Below are positions 22,255 through 34,559 of a stretch of DNA of 64,000 nt, one piece after another. The DNA lies in the NCBI GenBank assembly GCA_016806645.1, contig JACSYO010000093.1:124001-188000 (forward strand). Direction: 5' to 3'. The notes beneath the pieces were generated by a model that saw nothing but the letters and a program-made list of their open reading frames with translations, ran no database searches and was not told the origin of the DNA. This stretch comes from Ophiodon elongatus (Eukaryota; Chordata; Actinopteri; Perciformes; Hexagrammidae). The position numbers and the translations under genes are program-made. Position 1 is the first letter of the stretch, and the number at the start of each line of letters is the position of its first letter.

Positions 22255-25200
22255 CTGAAAACACAACACAGAGAGGTAGAATATCAGCATCTTTTTCTAC
22301 AAGTTCACACTACATGATGTCAAACACTTAAACACTTTCATGCTCTGTACCACTGACATCAAACAGCTTCTTTCCTGTACTGTTGTGCCTCGTCTTCCTG
22401 ACATCTACTGCCTGCATGTGGCAGAGATAAGGCAGGGGCACATTAAAAAACTCTTCACATGCGTCTGGCCATAAGGGATCTTGATACCCCACTGTCTCTA
22501 CAAAACAAACAGAAAATGACTCGCAGCTTTATGTTTATTGTGCTCAAATGGGGCTTGAGAAGGAAGATCAGCTTGTAAATGTTTGTGTGCTTTCATTTGC
22601 TCTGGAAATAAAATGAAACACAGGCAACATTGCTCGTCTAACTTTCTGTCTGTCTGCAGTCTGTGCCTCAGTCTTTATCTCTGTCACTATTTGGAATGTT
22701 TGCTACACCTCATAGCCCCAACAAATTGAAGTTTTTAGATAAAAAGGTGAAAGAAAAATAATGTATGGTATGTTAAGAGTGCTTGTCTCACAAGATAAAA
22801 AAGACAGTGTGGGGGTCTTTATCTTTATTTTTGTGTTTGATGTGTTTGATTTGAAGAGGTGAGACCCAAATGCTCACTGTTATAAAATAATGAGTCAATG
22901 TCAAAAAAGATTACAGCAATGACCAAAAAGGTGTAGGTACACCATAGCTTATTACGCCTATACCCATACTATAAAGTATGAAATTAAGAAAATGAATGAA
23001 TACTTTAAATACGTAGTTTAGCTATAAATTACATTAATATGAATAATCGTACCTTAATAAGAGTCTGTTATGTGATTCTCAGTCACCGGCTGATGTAAAA
23101 AACAATATGATCTATCAGATTTTAGATATCAGACGATTTTGAGCCAAATCTGACTGTAGTCCAGACATTCTTCACCCAAATAAACTCGCTCCACCCAAAC
23201 GACCCAAACAAACAAAATACTGAGACTATACTGAGGAGCTCAGCAGAAAGTACTGTGGTGGCTGCTGCAGATTTTCTTTTTTTTAATGCAAAGAGCTATT
23301 AAATTTGCATTTTTCATTTCATCAACTGGTTGCTACACATTAATGTTCATTTTAAGTTAAAACATGAAGACTTTTTCATGCTGAATAGTTTCAGTAGCTA
23401 ACCGCTGTAACACTAGCTACAGAGAACTAGCATCATGATAATAAACAGATGTTTTAGTCAGTTACTGTAACATTAGCTATTTTGCATGTGATCTTGCAAC
23501 ACATGATATTTCAAGAGCTGGAGCAACACTGTGACTTTTAGTTAGATAGAGATGGAACATATTGGATGGCATCACAGCAGCAGAACATAATGTTCAGTTA
23601 TGATGTAAAGGATGTCATGGTAAAGTCATTCAAGTTAAAATAAACACAATGTGTAGATGAAAAATATTTTTGTGTTTAATATATATTCTTTCATGCTTTT
23701 GGTTTTCTTTGCCAAAAATGGTAAAAACACGATATTCAGATAATCTAAACAACTATGATATCCTTTGGCAAGTTGTTAGCCGTGTATTGTATACCTACTG
23801 TACATGATGTGTGATTAGTATCGTAAAACATACATACAAACTCTTAATAAAAGCCATATTGGTCTTTTTTTACAATAATCATTATTTGTTGGCCAATATA
23901 ATATATCATCTAGTATTGTGGTTTTACTTTTGTGCTTTAAAGTCCACTTTCATTTTTACTGCAACAATATAACTCACTTTCTAGTCGAGGAAACAGAAGC
24001 TAGATATTTAGAAACGTAGTCGATTCAATTTTCTAAAAGAAATTCTTAACCTGAAAGTTGAACACTTGCCACAGCACATGAAAGGAATAACTTTGCCAGC
24101 CATAAATTGCCATGCTGTATTTTTTTTTAGCCATGCGCCTTAGGATCTGTGATTATGTGTCAAAACAGAAGTCTAATCTCCAGACAGCACGAAAAACATT
24201 TGAGATTAAGTTTAATTAAGCTGCTGCACCAATGATTTGTTACATCATTTCCCTCAACAGGGTTATCTCTGCCTCCCACTGATCCAACAATGGTCTTCAG
24301 AAGGTCTCATGCTGTCACTTTGCCACTTGCGGATACGGCTCTAATGAAACAACTCCAGACTCCGCCACCAGTGCCAACTCATGAAATCAGCCACAAGGAT
24401 CACCTTGTACCCGGAAACGTTCACGGTGAACTCATAAACTGTGTCCTAGACGTTCTTATAAATAACCATATTGCCTCTCTGTGTGTCTTAATCTGTCACT
24501 TTCCTCACTTTCTTGCACTCAACAACCGTTAGTAATAGACAAGTAAAAGCAGGTATAATGATAAAGCTGGATGTAACTCCTGATTCACTCTCTCAATATT
24601 AAATTTACTGCATTAGGTGGTTGGCGATCTGGGGGCAAACTCAAGTGAATTACACATAGCTGTCTGACTAATGAACAGACTTGCACTCAAATCTTAATTA
24701 TTGCCGACATCAGAATAAATTAATTCAGTTTTTTTAAATGATTACCACCAAACTGACCACATTTACCTTGGGCTGGCACAGGAATCATATTTTAGTTTTT
24801 TTTACGATGCATCTCCTAAATTGTATGGTGGTCGTTGAAGTGAACGGAGGGAATTATTTTCGTAGGAGTAATGAGAAACTGGAGTGCTGTGAGAGGTGAT
24901 GGGGCGGAGGACGAGGAGGCGGAGGAGGAGGAGGAGAAGGAGGAGAGACAACCAGAAATATATAGAGTGTGGCAGAGGAAAGGTGGGTAGGTTGAGAAAA
25001 GGTGACATAATGAAGAGCTGGGAGTGGTGAGGGGGCATGGAAGTGAGGGAGTGTGGGGAGCTGCAAAAACAGAGAAGAGAGGGCAAGAGAGAGAAAAAGA
25101 GGTTGAGAAGACAGATTGAGTTGGACAGGCTGTGGAATACTGTATAATGAGATGTTCTACTCGGTCTGCCTCGGTCCACACTGGAAGCAGGCAACATGTA

Positions 25201-25847
25201 TCCTTGACCAGTTTTCAGTCTGTATCTCCTCCAGTTAAATTCTACTCCCCTAGACTCTGGATGGCGCACTAACTGTGGGACTGGCATCTTAAAGACTATT
25301 CTGGTAGCCGATATCGAGATCCTTTCCTTGACTGCCCAAAGACACTTTTTCCCTGCTTGCAGTACTGGCCTTCAACATTAGAGTGACAGCAAAACGCAAT
25401 GTACAAGACTATTTGGAGGATGTTTTATTCAAAATACATTGCAGTTAGTGCATACATCAGGCTACATTGTCTGAGTGAAGGTCAATGCAGCCTCTTAAAG
25501 TGGCATTGGTAGCACTCCAGATGAGCCCCAGAGCAGCATGGGAAAGGCTTGGTACAGTACACTGCTGTGTACTGTACATACATACAAGTACCACTTTAGC
25601 CCTCCTTCCTTTGCTCTACAGTCACAAACCCACAAGTCCTGTACCTGCCATCATGATAGACAGCAGCACTGCACTATAAGTGCAATAAATGGCTCTTGAT
25701 TTAGGTGAAAGACAGTGAAGGAATTTCCACCACTTTTGGTATTATGTTTTTTTTTTTTTTTTTTTACTTCGCTACATCTCTGTGAGAGGTGAGATTGTGT
25801 ATGTTTATATGTGAGAAACGTTCACTGTGTATGTATGCGTATATATA

Positions 25848-25895
<48 letters not shown>

Positions 25896-25897
25896 AC
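22255..25897 (-). other. pcdh15 intron F-E
   Basis: A 3643 bp intron. A purine-rich stretch (about 24840-24960, GGA repeats), a T-run (about 25747-25766) and the GT microsatellite next to exon E are the only distinct elements. The open frames at 24290-24532 and 24802-25287 show no known similarity. Confidence 0.65.
25853..25892 (+). repeat. (GT)20 microsatellite abutting exon E donor
   Basis: Forty bases of uninterrupted GT, that is (CA)20 in the pcdh15 transcript, ending 5 bases from the exon E boundary, so that it nearly touches the 5' splice site. Confidence 0.97.
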
Positions 25898-26053
25898 CTC
25901 ACTGACGGCGACGTAGTATCTTGGCTGTTGGAAATGTGGTGCATTGTCGTTGCGGTCTCGAACAACGATGCGGACTTCATGTAAAATCACCGTGCCTACC
26001 AGCTCGTTGGTGCACTGAACCTGAACCACAATGGACTGGATATACGAAGGGGG
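25898..26053 (-). CDS. pcdh15: pcdh15 exon E: end of EC1, EC1-EC2 linker
   Basis: Encodes residues 126-177, phase 0 at both ends. It contains Cys139 (VVQVQC), mature position 99, the expected disulfide partner of Cys51. HEVRIVVRDRNDNAPHF carries the canonical DRNDN calcium linker (residues 158-162). Ile148 and Arg153 correspond to mature Ile108 and Arg113, residues at the cadherin-23 handshake whose mutation causes deafness in mammals. The exon then opens EC2 with YYVAVSE. The acceptor is tttccag and the donor gtaaaa. In the transcript the donor runs straight into a (CA)20 tract from about intron position +7, which is unusually close. Confidence 0.95.
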
Positions 26054-26641
26054 CTGGAAAAGAGAAAAGCAGAGGGATATATAAACTACAATTGTACAAT
26101 AGCAATAAATAATTAACCAGAAAATAAACCAAAATAAATAAAACAATTGCACAGAAGACTTCCAGCCTCTTGTATTTAACTTTTTTGTGCTAAATAAGAC
26201 TTTCAAAAAACATCTGATGGATTTCTTTATGGAGTGAAACAGCAGGAGGCTGGTTGTTTTTCAGTTGAGCTGGAGCTCAAACTTTCTAAGTTTTTCAAAA
26301 TAGCGAACGTTGGAATAAGTGAGACAGCCAGGAAAATTTGCTGCCGCCACATTTATGGAATGTAAAATAAAAACTAGACTAAACTAAGACACAAGCAGCT
26401 GTCTTCATCTACTGAAACAACATTACATTAGATTTGCTCTTAATTTGAGGTGCTACCTGACACGGTGAGATTGTGTCACACAACAGATTCATTAAGATTT
26501 CAATCTATCTGACAATCAGGGGCCAAATCATGAGGAGTAAAAAAATGTTTATGCAAGTTAAGACACTTTTAAATAATAATTGAACGGAACCAAACACTTT
26601 TCATAAGGCAAAACAAAAAATAAGTATTTCGTCCGCCTTAC
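26054..26641 (-). other. pcdh15 intron E-D
   Basis: A 588 bp intron with no recognisable feature. Confidence 0.7.
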
Positions 26642-26802
26642 ATCTCTATCCAGAACACGCCCGGTGCTGTTGAGGTAAAGGGCTTGTTTGGAAGGGTCAA
26701 GGATCACCCAGTAGTCGTGGTTATCCCTTAGCGACAGAGAGATGGTGCGCCCCGGACCCTGAGCCACGCCATTTATCTGCATGTTCTCCACCAATAACGT
26801 TC
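26642..26802 (-). CDS. pcdh15: pcdh15 exon D: EC1 core
   Basis: Encodes the end of Gly72 and residues 73-125, central EC1. Recognisable stretches are TLLVENMQINGVAQGPGRT, RDNHDYWVILDPSKQALYL and NSTGRVLDRD, all aligning without gaps to mammalian PCDH15 EC1. LDRD (residues 122-125) stands where classical cadherins have the LDRE or LDYE calcium motif. NST at Asn116 is a potential N-glycosylation site, also present in mammals. The exon runs from phase 1 to phase 0. The acceptor is ccccag with a modest pyrimidine tract; the donor is gtaagg. A methionine inside the exon (ENM) is not a start, since the frame continues upstream into exon C. Confidence 0.95.
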
Positions 26803-27306
26803 CTGGGGATACAATAAAAACACTTGCATTAACCTATCAGCTAGACAGAGACACACAAAGTCCAGAGTTCCTGGAAATAGATTTGAATAACTTCTGCAGA
26901 GATATAGGTTTGAATCTAATTTCATTCGTGAAAAAAAAGGAAGCAGCCCAAAGAGAACTCTCTACTTTTCTTCATTTTCTAAATTAATTACAGTACATGC
27001 CTGGAAATTACATGTAGGTTGTAGCCACGGTCAAGAGGGAAGAGATGGAGACGCACACAAACAGAAGGAGAGAAAGAGCATGTTGAACTAAAATTGAATT
27101 AAGGCTGACCAGATATGGGGGCTACTCTGTTCGCCTTCTCAATACCAGTACCTGGAGTACTTGAGACCAACTGGAACACAAAATAAATTGAACATTTCAG
27201 AGAAAGAGACATTATGAAAAGTAAACCATTTGATGAGACGGATAGTACAGACGGACAAAAACTCAATTCATCAAACACAACTGTGGCAATGAAGCATTTT
27301 GGGAAC

Positions 27307-27343
27307 GAGAGAGAGGGAGACAGAGAGAGAGGGAGAGAGAGAG

Positions 27344-27378
<35 letters not shown>
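27307..27378 (+). repeat. (GA)n microsatellite
   Basis: Interrupted GA repeat with GGGAGA and CGAGA variants near its 5' end and a pure 3' end. Confidence 0.95.
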
Positions 27379-27382
<4 letters not shown>

Positions 27383-29892
27383 TACAGACAAGGAGACTAA
27401 ACATGATTTGAATGGAAACTGTCTGCTGCATATTATCTCTCGATCAACGCAAAGCCAGGAGACGGTGTAGCAGAGAAGTGCAACGGGTCAGAGAAGCTAA
27501 GCTTCACAAGAAGAAGGAAAAGGCAGATGGAGAATCAGATAGACGTCTGTGTTGAATAGGAAACATTCTGACTTTATTGGTGATTGACAGAGTCAATGAA
27601 AACTGAGCCCTGTTGCCAAACTTTTCAAATTCTTTGCTGGATTTCCCATTTAAGTATTTCTGTTCTTCTTTCACATGTCCATTCATGTGTTTAATCAGTT
27701 TCCTGAACTAATGCTTGGTTGTCCAGTATCATTATGTAAATGAAATGGAAAAATTATAACAGAAGAGCTGCAAAAAATATATGAGGAAAAAAGAAAAGAA
27801 AAAAAGAAGCAGTTTAACCACTATGTACAGCGCCAATGGATGGAAGAGACCCATTAGCAGGCCAGACACACTGCATTATTAATAAAATAAATAATTAAAA
27901 AAAAAGGTTTGTGTGTAAGCACAAAATCATTTCTGAGCACATTATTAGACATTGCAGGTTTTCAGCATAAGAGACCATTTCGGATGTGGTCGCATCTGTG
28001 TGTGTGAACATACATACAACATTAGATAGTAAAAAAAAATAGTAAAGAATTTCTCTTAGCGTCTGCCCTTTAATGGACTCTTTGCACACACACACACATC
28101 CGCTCACATACAACTACATAAACACACACACACGCACACAACCACACACACTGAGCGATCTCATATCTGATCTGCCAGACATAAATTTGGGTCATGGCCT
28201 TTTGTGCTACCATGGAAACCCTGTCAAATGCCTTGCTGCGATTCGCTGATGTTAAATAAACGGGGAAATATAATGAAATTGGTTTCTTTATATGAGAAAT
28301 GGGATAGAAAATGGAATTCATTAGAGGAGCTTAATTCCTTGCCATATTTTGGCTATTTCTCTTCTTCTGGTTTTTACTGCTTATGTCCTGCAAAATGAGA
28401 AAAAAGAAAAAAAGAAAAACACAAGTCCAGGCAAAGAAGAAAGAGACAGATAGTACCAACACCTTGTGTAACTAATTAAATTCCATAGACCTTTTAATAG
28501 AAATGGGCTCTTTTCTCAGTGACCTCACTTCATGGGATGTGTGACTGAATACTACACTCGGTAGCACCATATTAAATTGACCCATGTGTTACTGCATGCA
28601 GACAGAACGGCAAGAAGCAGTGAGTGTGTGAGCAGCGAGACAGAGAGCAAAGAGAAGGAGCCGTTCGAGAAAAAGAAGCACAAAGAGCAATTAGAGAGCA
28701 AGAGGAATGAGAAAGATAGCGGAGGACAGTGAGGCGAGAAAGATTGGGTGGAATGAGAGGCTGAGAGCAAGAAACAGTAAAGAGAATATTAGGAGGAAAT
28801 ATCGAGAAAATGAGCATTGTGGCGGCACATTAATAGAATTTTTACAGGACATTAGCTTAACTGAATGTGGCGACAGGTACGAGCCATGGACTGAAAAGTA
28901 ATCGCCACATCCACCTGCTACTTCTGCTGTCGTAAAGCCTTCTGTGTTTCTACCAGAGAGAGTGCAGGCATTCGTACTCTATCCACTTTATTGTTGCTTT
29001 TTACATTCATAATTCAGTCTTCATGGCAGTTCCATGATTTTCTGTATATTTATGCACACGTGCCATTGAGAATCTGATGATAAATCTTGTGTGTTTTTAT
29101 ATTTTCAAAAGTGACCTTAACCGTAACATGGAGGGAAATGCAGATTGTGCCACAACTTCAGTGGACAGCCCCTTAGCAGATATGTTGTGCTGCTGGAAAA
29201 AGCAGCTGGGATGCTTTTCTAGCTACGCGCAGAATAATAATGATAAAATATTTTATTTGGCTTTAGGACCCCGTCATCAGTGGTCAAGCTAGATCAGCAA
29301 AGCTGAGTATATTTACAGCAGTACACTAATAATGTTAGAGCAGTAAGCGAAGATGAGTGTACACTATTACATGCAATTTTGTATGCTGATGTAGCCTGTA
29401 TTATCTGCTAAATGATAAATGGAATACGTTATTGTGTATATTGTGAAGACCCCTGTGGAGATACTGATGTCTCTTTGCTAAATATGTGTGTACTTCTGTG
29501 CACGTACGTATGTGTGTCTGCCCCATTCCCACTCATACTCACCCTTTTACTTTATATTATTAGAATCTTTCAATATTATCTTCTTTTATGACATTTCCCG
29601 AAGGGAAAAAAAATCCCTAACTTGTATCTTGTTCCTCTCCGTCCCTCCGCCTCTTTTCGTTCCTCGAGTCTCTCTCTCTTTTTTGCACACAGCAACTAAA
29701 GATAATCACCCTAAAGCGAGATTCTCTATTAAATCCTAACACTATTGCACAGCCACGGAGCAACACACAGCATTATGCATACAGAGCATTTCAATACTAA
29801 ATAATTTTCCGACAGCCCTGTTAGGAAGATTACCACAAAGACAGACAAACAACACAATGTGCACGTTGTTGTTAAGCGATAATATGCGGACA

Positions 29893-29894
<2 letters not shown>

Positions 29895-29931
<37 letters not shown>

Positions 29932-29943
29932 ACACACATACAC
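29895..29943 (+). repeat. (CA)n microsatellite
   Basis: A pure CA run to 29926, then CATA interruptions. Confidence 0.95.
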
Positions 29944-31654
29944 GTGTGTATGTGTGAGCACACATTGTAACTGCCGGTGTTTTTTTATCATCATTTCACT
30001 GCAAAACACTTAATTAAATAGATAATGCCTTTTTTCACAACAAAATTCATTGGAATAACAATATCTATGGAAAAGTGTGTTATTGTCGCACAATAAGGCA
30101 AGTAGAACATCATAGCTCCCTCAACCAATCTTCAAGGCTGAACTACCATTATATCTTGAATTGAAAAAAATCTTTGAAAACTATTTTGCAGCGGAAGGAC
30201 TGTGTCAATGCAAGGGCATCACAGTTTGATTTACTCACTTAAATTTCCCTGACCAATATCTCCTTACTGTTTGGCTCCTGAAATCCAAATGTGTGAAAAG
30301 AGGAGGTGAAAATGTCGATATGTTTCTCTGAGTAGTCTTGTGTGTTCACAGCAGCAAGTTTAACAGCAGCCCGAACCTCTGATAAGTTGTACCTGGTTAC
30401 TGTATTAATAATGTACAGCAGTTCTATTTTCTATTAGACTACAGTACCATAGATTTGTAAAGCCCAAATGACAAATTTCATGATAATGTATTATTTCCTA
30501 TATTTCTTTAAATATTTTAAATGCCAGAAATAGCATTCACTACTTACATAAGTTGTTGCTCTTTTCTTCTTTTTTTTTAAAGATTTTTTGTTTCTCCCCC
30601 ATCTCTAAAACAAAACATACGCTCTTGTTTCAATATATATACTGTATATACAAGTGATTTCATCTGACAAAACAACACTTTACAAAAATAAATACATAAA
30701 TAAACTGATATGCATACCCATTAAACATGGCAAGCAGGGGACATAAGAGGATGGATAGCTTAATAGGATGCATTAAGACATTAACAGATACAGACATGCC
30801 AGCTGGGTAGATGGAAGGCGCGGCTCTCCTCTCTGTCAGGTGTTACTTTACTAATCTCCTCGTATGTCAGTTAGGATTACAGCGGTCAGTTCTCACAATT
30901 TTAAACTTTGTTGAAATGCAGACATGGCGAACATTATGACAGGTTTTCTGTTGCTGAACATGAATCTATGGGCTGGAGATAAGAGGGTGATTTCACCCCA
31001 CAGACCAACTTGTCCGTGCAAATTTCACCTTAGTGTAAGATTTAATGGCTTTCCTCAAGGCCAACAGAAGCCTTAATTTACTTGTGACCAAGGTAACGAT
31101 TAAACTCATCAATTACTGTAAATTGTGACCCCTCCACGAACAACCTTCTCTGAACTTCACAAAAATTACGTTTATATACAACCACACAAGTCTGCACTCA
31201 GACACACTCCGACAGTTAGTAGGCCCTGAGTTTGTTTATATTCTAAAAGGTGGAAATGGCAGATCCATCAAACCAGGAGACACTAATTAGCTAAGAAAGT
31301 CTTAAACAGTTTGAGCTAACTTTGGAGACAAAAATACACTGAATATATGTCCTTTGGTATTCAGATAAAAGGTGTCTGAAAACTCTGGCAGACCTTTTTT
31401 TGTTTAGGTTGCAGGGAAGAAGAGAAGAGAAGAGAAAATAGCTATTTGTCTCAAATATTCAAATTAGGAGTCCTACTCAAATAAAGCCCAGCATCTGGTG
31501 TTTTTGCTGGTGTTTTTTTTAACTCAAAGATTCAGTTGCTAACTAACATGTTATTATCTTGTTTGTTTAATCCGTTGAAACACTGAAGTAAAAAAAAAAG
31601 ATCTATGGATTTACGTGGTATTGTGTGTATGGGACTATTTCTTGGTTGTGTGCA

Positions 31655-31870
31655 GTGACTTCCTACCAAGCAACTAGTAGAGACTCCAGGTAGGGATTAC
31701 ACACAAGAGATATAACAGGTTAATATGTGACTATTAGAGGCACTGGAAGGGATATTTGGTAATCTTTGGAAAGAGACAGGCTAGTTATTTCCTCTTGTTT
31801 CCAGTCTTTAGGCTAAGCTAAGCTAACTGGCTGCTGGCTGTGGCTTCACATTTAAGATTCTGTAACAGTG
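31655..31870 (+). mobile_element. GCTAAGCTAA-family repeat, copy
   Basis: Contains cttgtttccagtcttta, then ggctaagctaagctaactgg and ctgctggctgtggcttcaca. I recognise this motif order as a high-copy interspersed repeat of teleost genomes. Related fragments occur at about 2455-2560, 3395-3530, 34560-34930 and 37285-37400 on the plus strand, and at about 38460-38745 and 40635-40700 on the minus strand. Class unknown (SINE or non-autonomous DNA element). Confidence 0.7.
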
Positions 31871-32221
31871 TGCACTCGTAGAAAGCCACTCATAGCTCGT
31901 TGTTGTTTATGCTCATACACAGTGATTTAGCTCAAATTGAATGACCTAATGTCTTATCTCCTGGGACAGGGATCCAACCACCACACAGTTGGCACAGACT
32001 TAATGAATATTAATGAGTGCAGGTTACATGCCATGGCCATCAGCACCTACTGAAAAGGTCAAAATCCTCTAACAGTGTTTGTTTAACTTACGGTAAAAAG
32101 CGATGACTGTCTTCAATCCTAACAAAAGTGTTCCCTTGTTACATCTCGAGTTAAAGAGTTCTATTTAAATCCACCTTTCAGCATTGAATGAACAAGTAAG
32201 TAAAACAGCTGAATACTTTAC

Positions 32222-32287
32222 CGTTGGGGCTTTCTTCATCTATGGCAACAATGGTAGCAGGTGGACCCGACCGGGACAGTTTACATT
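32222..32287 (-). CDS. pcdh15: pcdh15 exon C: start of EC1
   Basis: A 66-base exon, phase 1 at both ends, encoding residues 50-71 plus the first base of Gly72. It contains Cys51 (ECKLS) and the block GPPATIVAIDEESPNG, nearly identical to the mammalian N-terminal strand of EC1. Cys51 is the partner expected for Cys139 in exon E, a disulfide seen in mammalian EC1 structures that stabilises the N-terminal segment contacting cadherin-23. IDEE supplies acidic residues typical of the calcium site at the base of an EC repeat. The acceptor is cctcccag after a T-rich run; the donor is gtaaag. Microexon B lies 797 bp upstream. Confidence 0.92.
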
Positions 32288-33084
32288 CTGGGAGGATGAA
32301 AAAAAAATAAAGAGAACATTTAGAGTTTACATTGCTACCTTGCAAGGTTTTGCTTCTTTAAATCCATTAAAAAAGCTTGAAGTGTGAAACTCAATTGTGA
32401 AGCATATATGGATTATTATGCTTGATGAATGCTTTAAACTGGTTTGTAAGTTTTCTCCTATAAAAATAAGTGGCTGCTGCAATCACTCTGTCAGAGTGTC
32501 TCTCTTTGAAATGGAATTGGACTCTGCAGAGCACAGTGCTTATATCAGTGAGAGTGTGGTTAGGAGAGGCAACAGCAAGGGACTGAACAGAGTGAGGAGT
32601 GGAGAAAAGGATTGAGGTGTAAAGGGTTAGCAGAGGGGAGTGAAAAAGAGAGGATAAAATGGAGTCTGCATAGAAGAAAACGGTGATGGACAGGGAGACA
32701 CTTCTTTTAGAGATAGAGACAAACACAAATAAAAAAAAGTAAATGAAGAAAAGTAAAAAACATGACTAAAATACCCTGTAGGGAAAACAGCAATACATAT
32801 TTAGACATAGTGGATACATGATACGCCTGGTACTGTAGATATAATCTATAGCATTCTATACGGTGAGATTTAGGTTGATTAAGAAAGGCGCAAAGGAATC
32901 ATAATGATGATTGGAGAGAAAGGGGTAAGGGAGACAAGACGTGACAGTGAGGGGAGACTAATGCCCATCAGTAATGAGCAAAGTAACCCCCCCTACAGCA
33001 TCTCTTCAGGGTTAGCAGGGGTTAATAAACCAGAACGGTGACTGAACACAGTCACCAGATGAAGAAAGAGGAGATAGTTCTTAC
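32288..33084 (-). other. pcdh15 intron C-B
   Basis: A 797 bp intron between exon C and the microexon. The interval 32560-32700 is purine-rich (gagag and agagg clusters). No repeat family recognised. Confidence 0.65.
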
Positions 33085-33099
33085 CCTCATATTGCCAGT
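33085..33099 (-). CDS. pcdh15: pcdh15 microexon B (15 nt, DWQYE)
   Basis: A 15-base exon between acceptor tgcag and donor gtaaga, phase 1 at both ends. It adds Asp-Trp-Gln-Tyr-Glu (residues 45-49) between QDTE of the first coding exon and ECKLS of the next. Mammalian PCDH15 has the same pentapeptide just before the first cysteine of EC1, and known transcripts differ by its inclusion. The reading frame is kept whether it is included or skipped. With it, the first EC1 cysteine falls at mature position 11 if cleavage is before Gln41, the mammalian numbering. It is far too short for ORF-based gene finding and is identified from homology, phase and splice sites together. Confidence 0.88.
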
Positions 33100-33681
33100 C
33101 TGCAGTTTGAGACATCCCACCAGGAAGGAGAGAAGATGAGGAGGAAGGCAGCAGCCAAAAGGAGGATAGCAAGGGGGGAAAGCAGAAGAGAAAAATCATG
33201 AAAGATAAGAATTAACCTTCAGGCCAAAGCAACAAAATAACCAAAAAAAAGAGGAGAGTCAAATTTGAAATGCAGTAAGAGGGTGGGAAGTTTTGAAAAA
33301 CTTGGGCGAAATAAAGTACAAGCAAATAACTAATGTGCTGAGAGGTGTGCGTGTTTGCATGTACAGTATACAAATGATGTGCTTGTCTCGATAAGCTTTT
33401 CCATCTCCATTCACAGCCACCATGCGATCTTATTGTATTACAACTAAATGCTTAAAATGGTCCCATTCAGAGGGGGAGAAACAGCACCAACATTTAAGGA
33501 TTCTTCTTTATCCCCATGTCCTCGCAAGGATACAGAAAATACAAGAACCCCTACATTCACAAGACAGGGTAACATTATTGTTCAGCTCTTGAGAACGGAT
33601 GGGGAAAAATCCCACAGGGAGGCTGGAAGACGGATATCTGCTCACCTAGAAAATAGACTTCATGGAACAATGATCACACTT

Positions 33682-33683
33682 TC

Positions 33684-33745
<62 letters not shown>
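33682..33745 (+). repeat. (TC)n microsatellite
   Basis: About 32 TC units with one CG interruption. Confidence 0.97.
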
Positions 33746-33748
<3 letters not shown>

Positions 33749-33921
33749 CCCTCCACAATTAAACATTACAGCTGCGTGAAAGCATAGATTATGTCATTGG
33801 TAATATATCTTGTTTCTTGATATGGGAGACTATATTGAGTGTCCCCAAATATAGATTAAACAGTCCAATTTGTCATGGTGAGAAAGAGGCAAAGGTTTTT
33901 CTTAGATAACAGGCGTACTGA

Positions 33922-34370
33922 TTTAAAGGAACAGTGTTTAGGATTTAGAGGCATCTAAAGGTGAGGTTGCAGTTTGCAAGCCAAACAGCCACTACTTCTC
34001 CAAGTATGTAGAGAACCCTTCAGGTAACGTACACATGCAAAAGGCCCTCTCTTGAGCCAGTGTTTGGTTTGTCTGTTTTGGGCTACCGTAGCGACATGGC
34101 GATGCAACGTGGCGGTGGGACAGCGACTGCTCCCTATCTTTATTGTCAACTTTTTTATACTTAAAAACTACAACAACTCCCATTTTCCTCCTAATTTGCT
34201 ATGCACTGCAGCTATTGTCCCTGCTAACCTGTTAGCAACCCGACCATGCCCTAGCTACAAGTGTTTTGGAAGTCAGCCCTTTCGCCTATGCAAAATACTT
34301 TTATAATCTTCTCATTTGCTTTGCGAAATAAATATAGGATAAAACTTCATTTCTGCCAGGATTACCTTCA
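33922..34370 (+). mobile_element. teleost interspersed repeat (AACAGTGTTTAGGATTTAG type)
   Basis: Opens with taaaggaacagtgtttagga, continues with gtgaggttgcagtttgcaag, aaaaggccctctcttgagcc, agtgtttggtttgtctgttt and acatggcgatgcaacgtggc. I recognise this order from a common fish repeat. The expected inverted 3' end is not visible, so this copy looks 3' degraded, and its right limit (around a catttctgcca stretch) is approximate. Confidence 0.65.
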
Positions 34371-34559
34371 ATGATGAGGGTTTTTCAATTGTACACTGCA
34401 CCAAAGTCATAGTCAAGATGTTTGAGTGGATGGTTGGGTGCACAAATCAATTAACTGTGACACCAAAGACTGAGGTTTGTGTTCGGTCTCCCACATGTTG
34501 ATGGGTTTAGAATAATAAATGTTGGCTAGAGTAGATTGTGGTTTTGGGTAAATATCGAA

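Larger units (their letters stand above)
26803..32221 (-). other. pcdh15 intron D-C (5.4 kb)
   Basis: Contains a GA repeat, a CA repeat and a GCTAAGCTAA-family copy (about 31655-31870). A purine-rich stretch lies at 28600-28760. No coding exon is expected, because exons C and D join seamlessly. The interval 30000-31650 is AT-rich and unremarkable. Confidence 0.7.

Noticed and set aside
24802..25287. 161-codon Ser/Leu/Pro-rich minus-strand frame
   Set aside because: It is the translation of a GGA-rich purine tract and flanks; low complexity, no homology.
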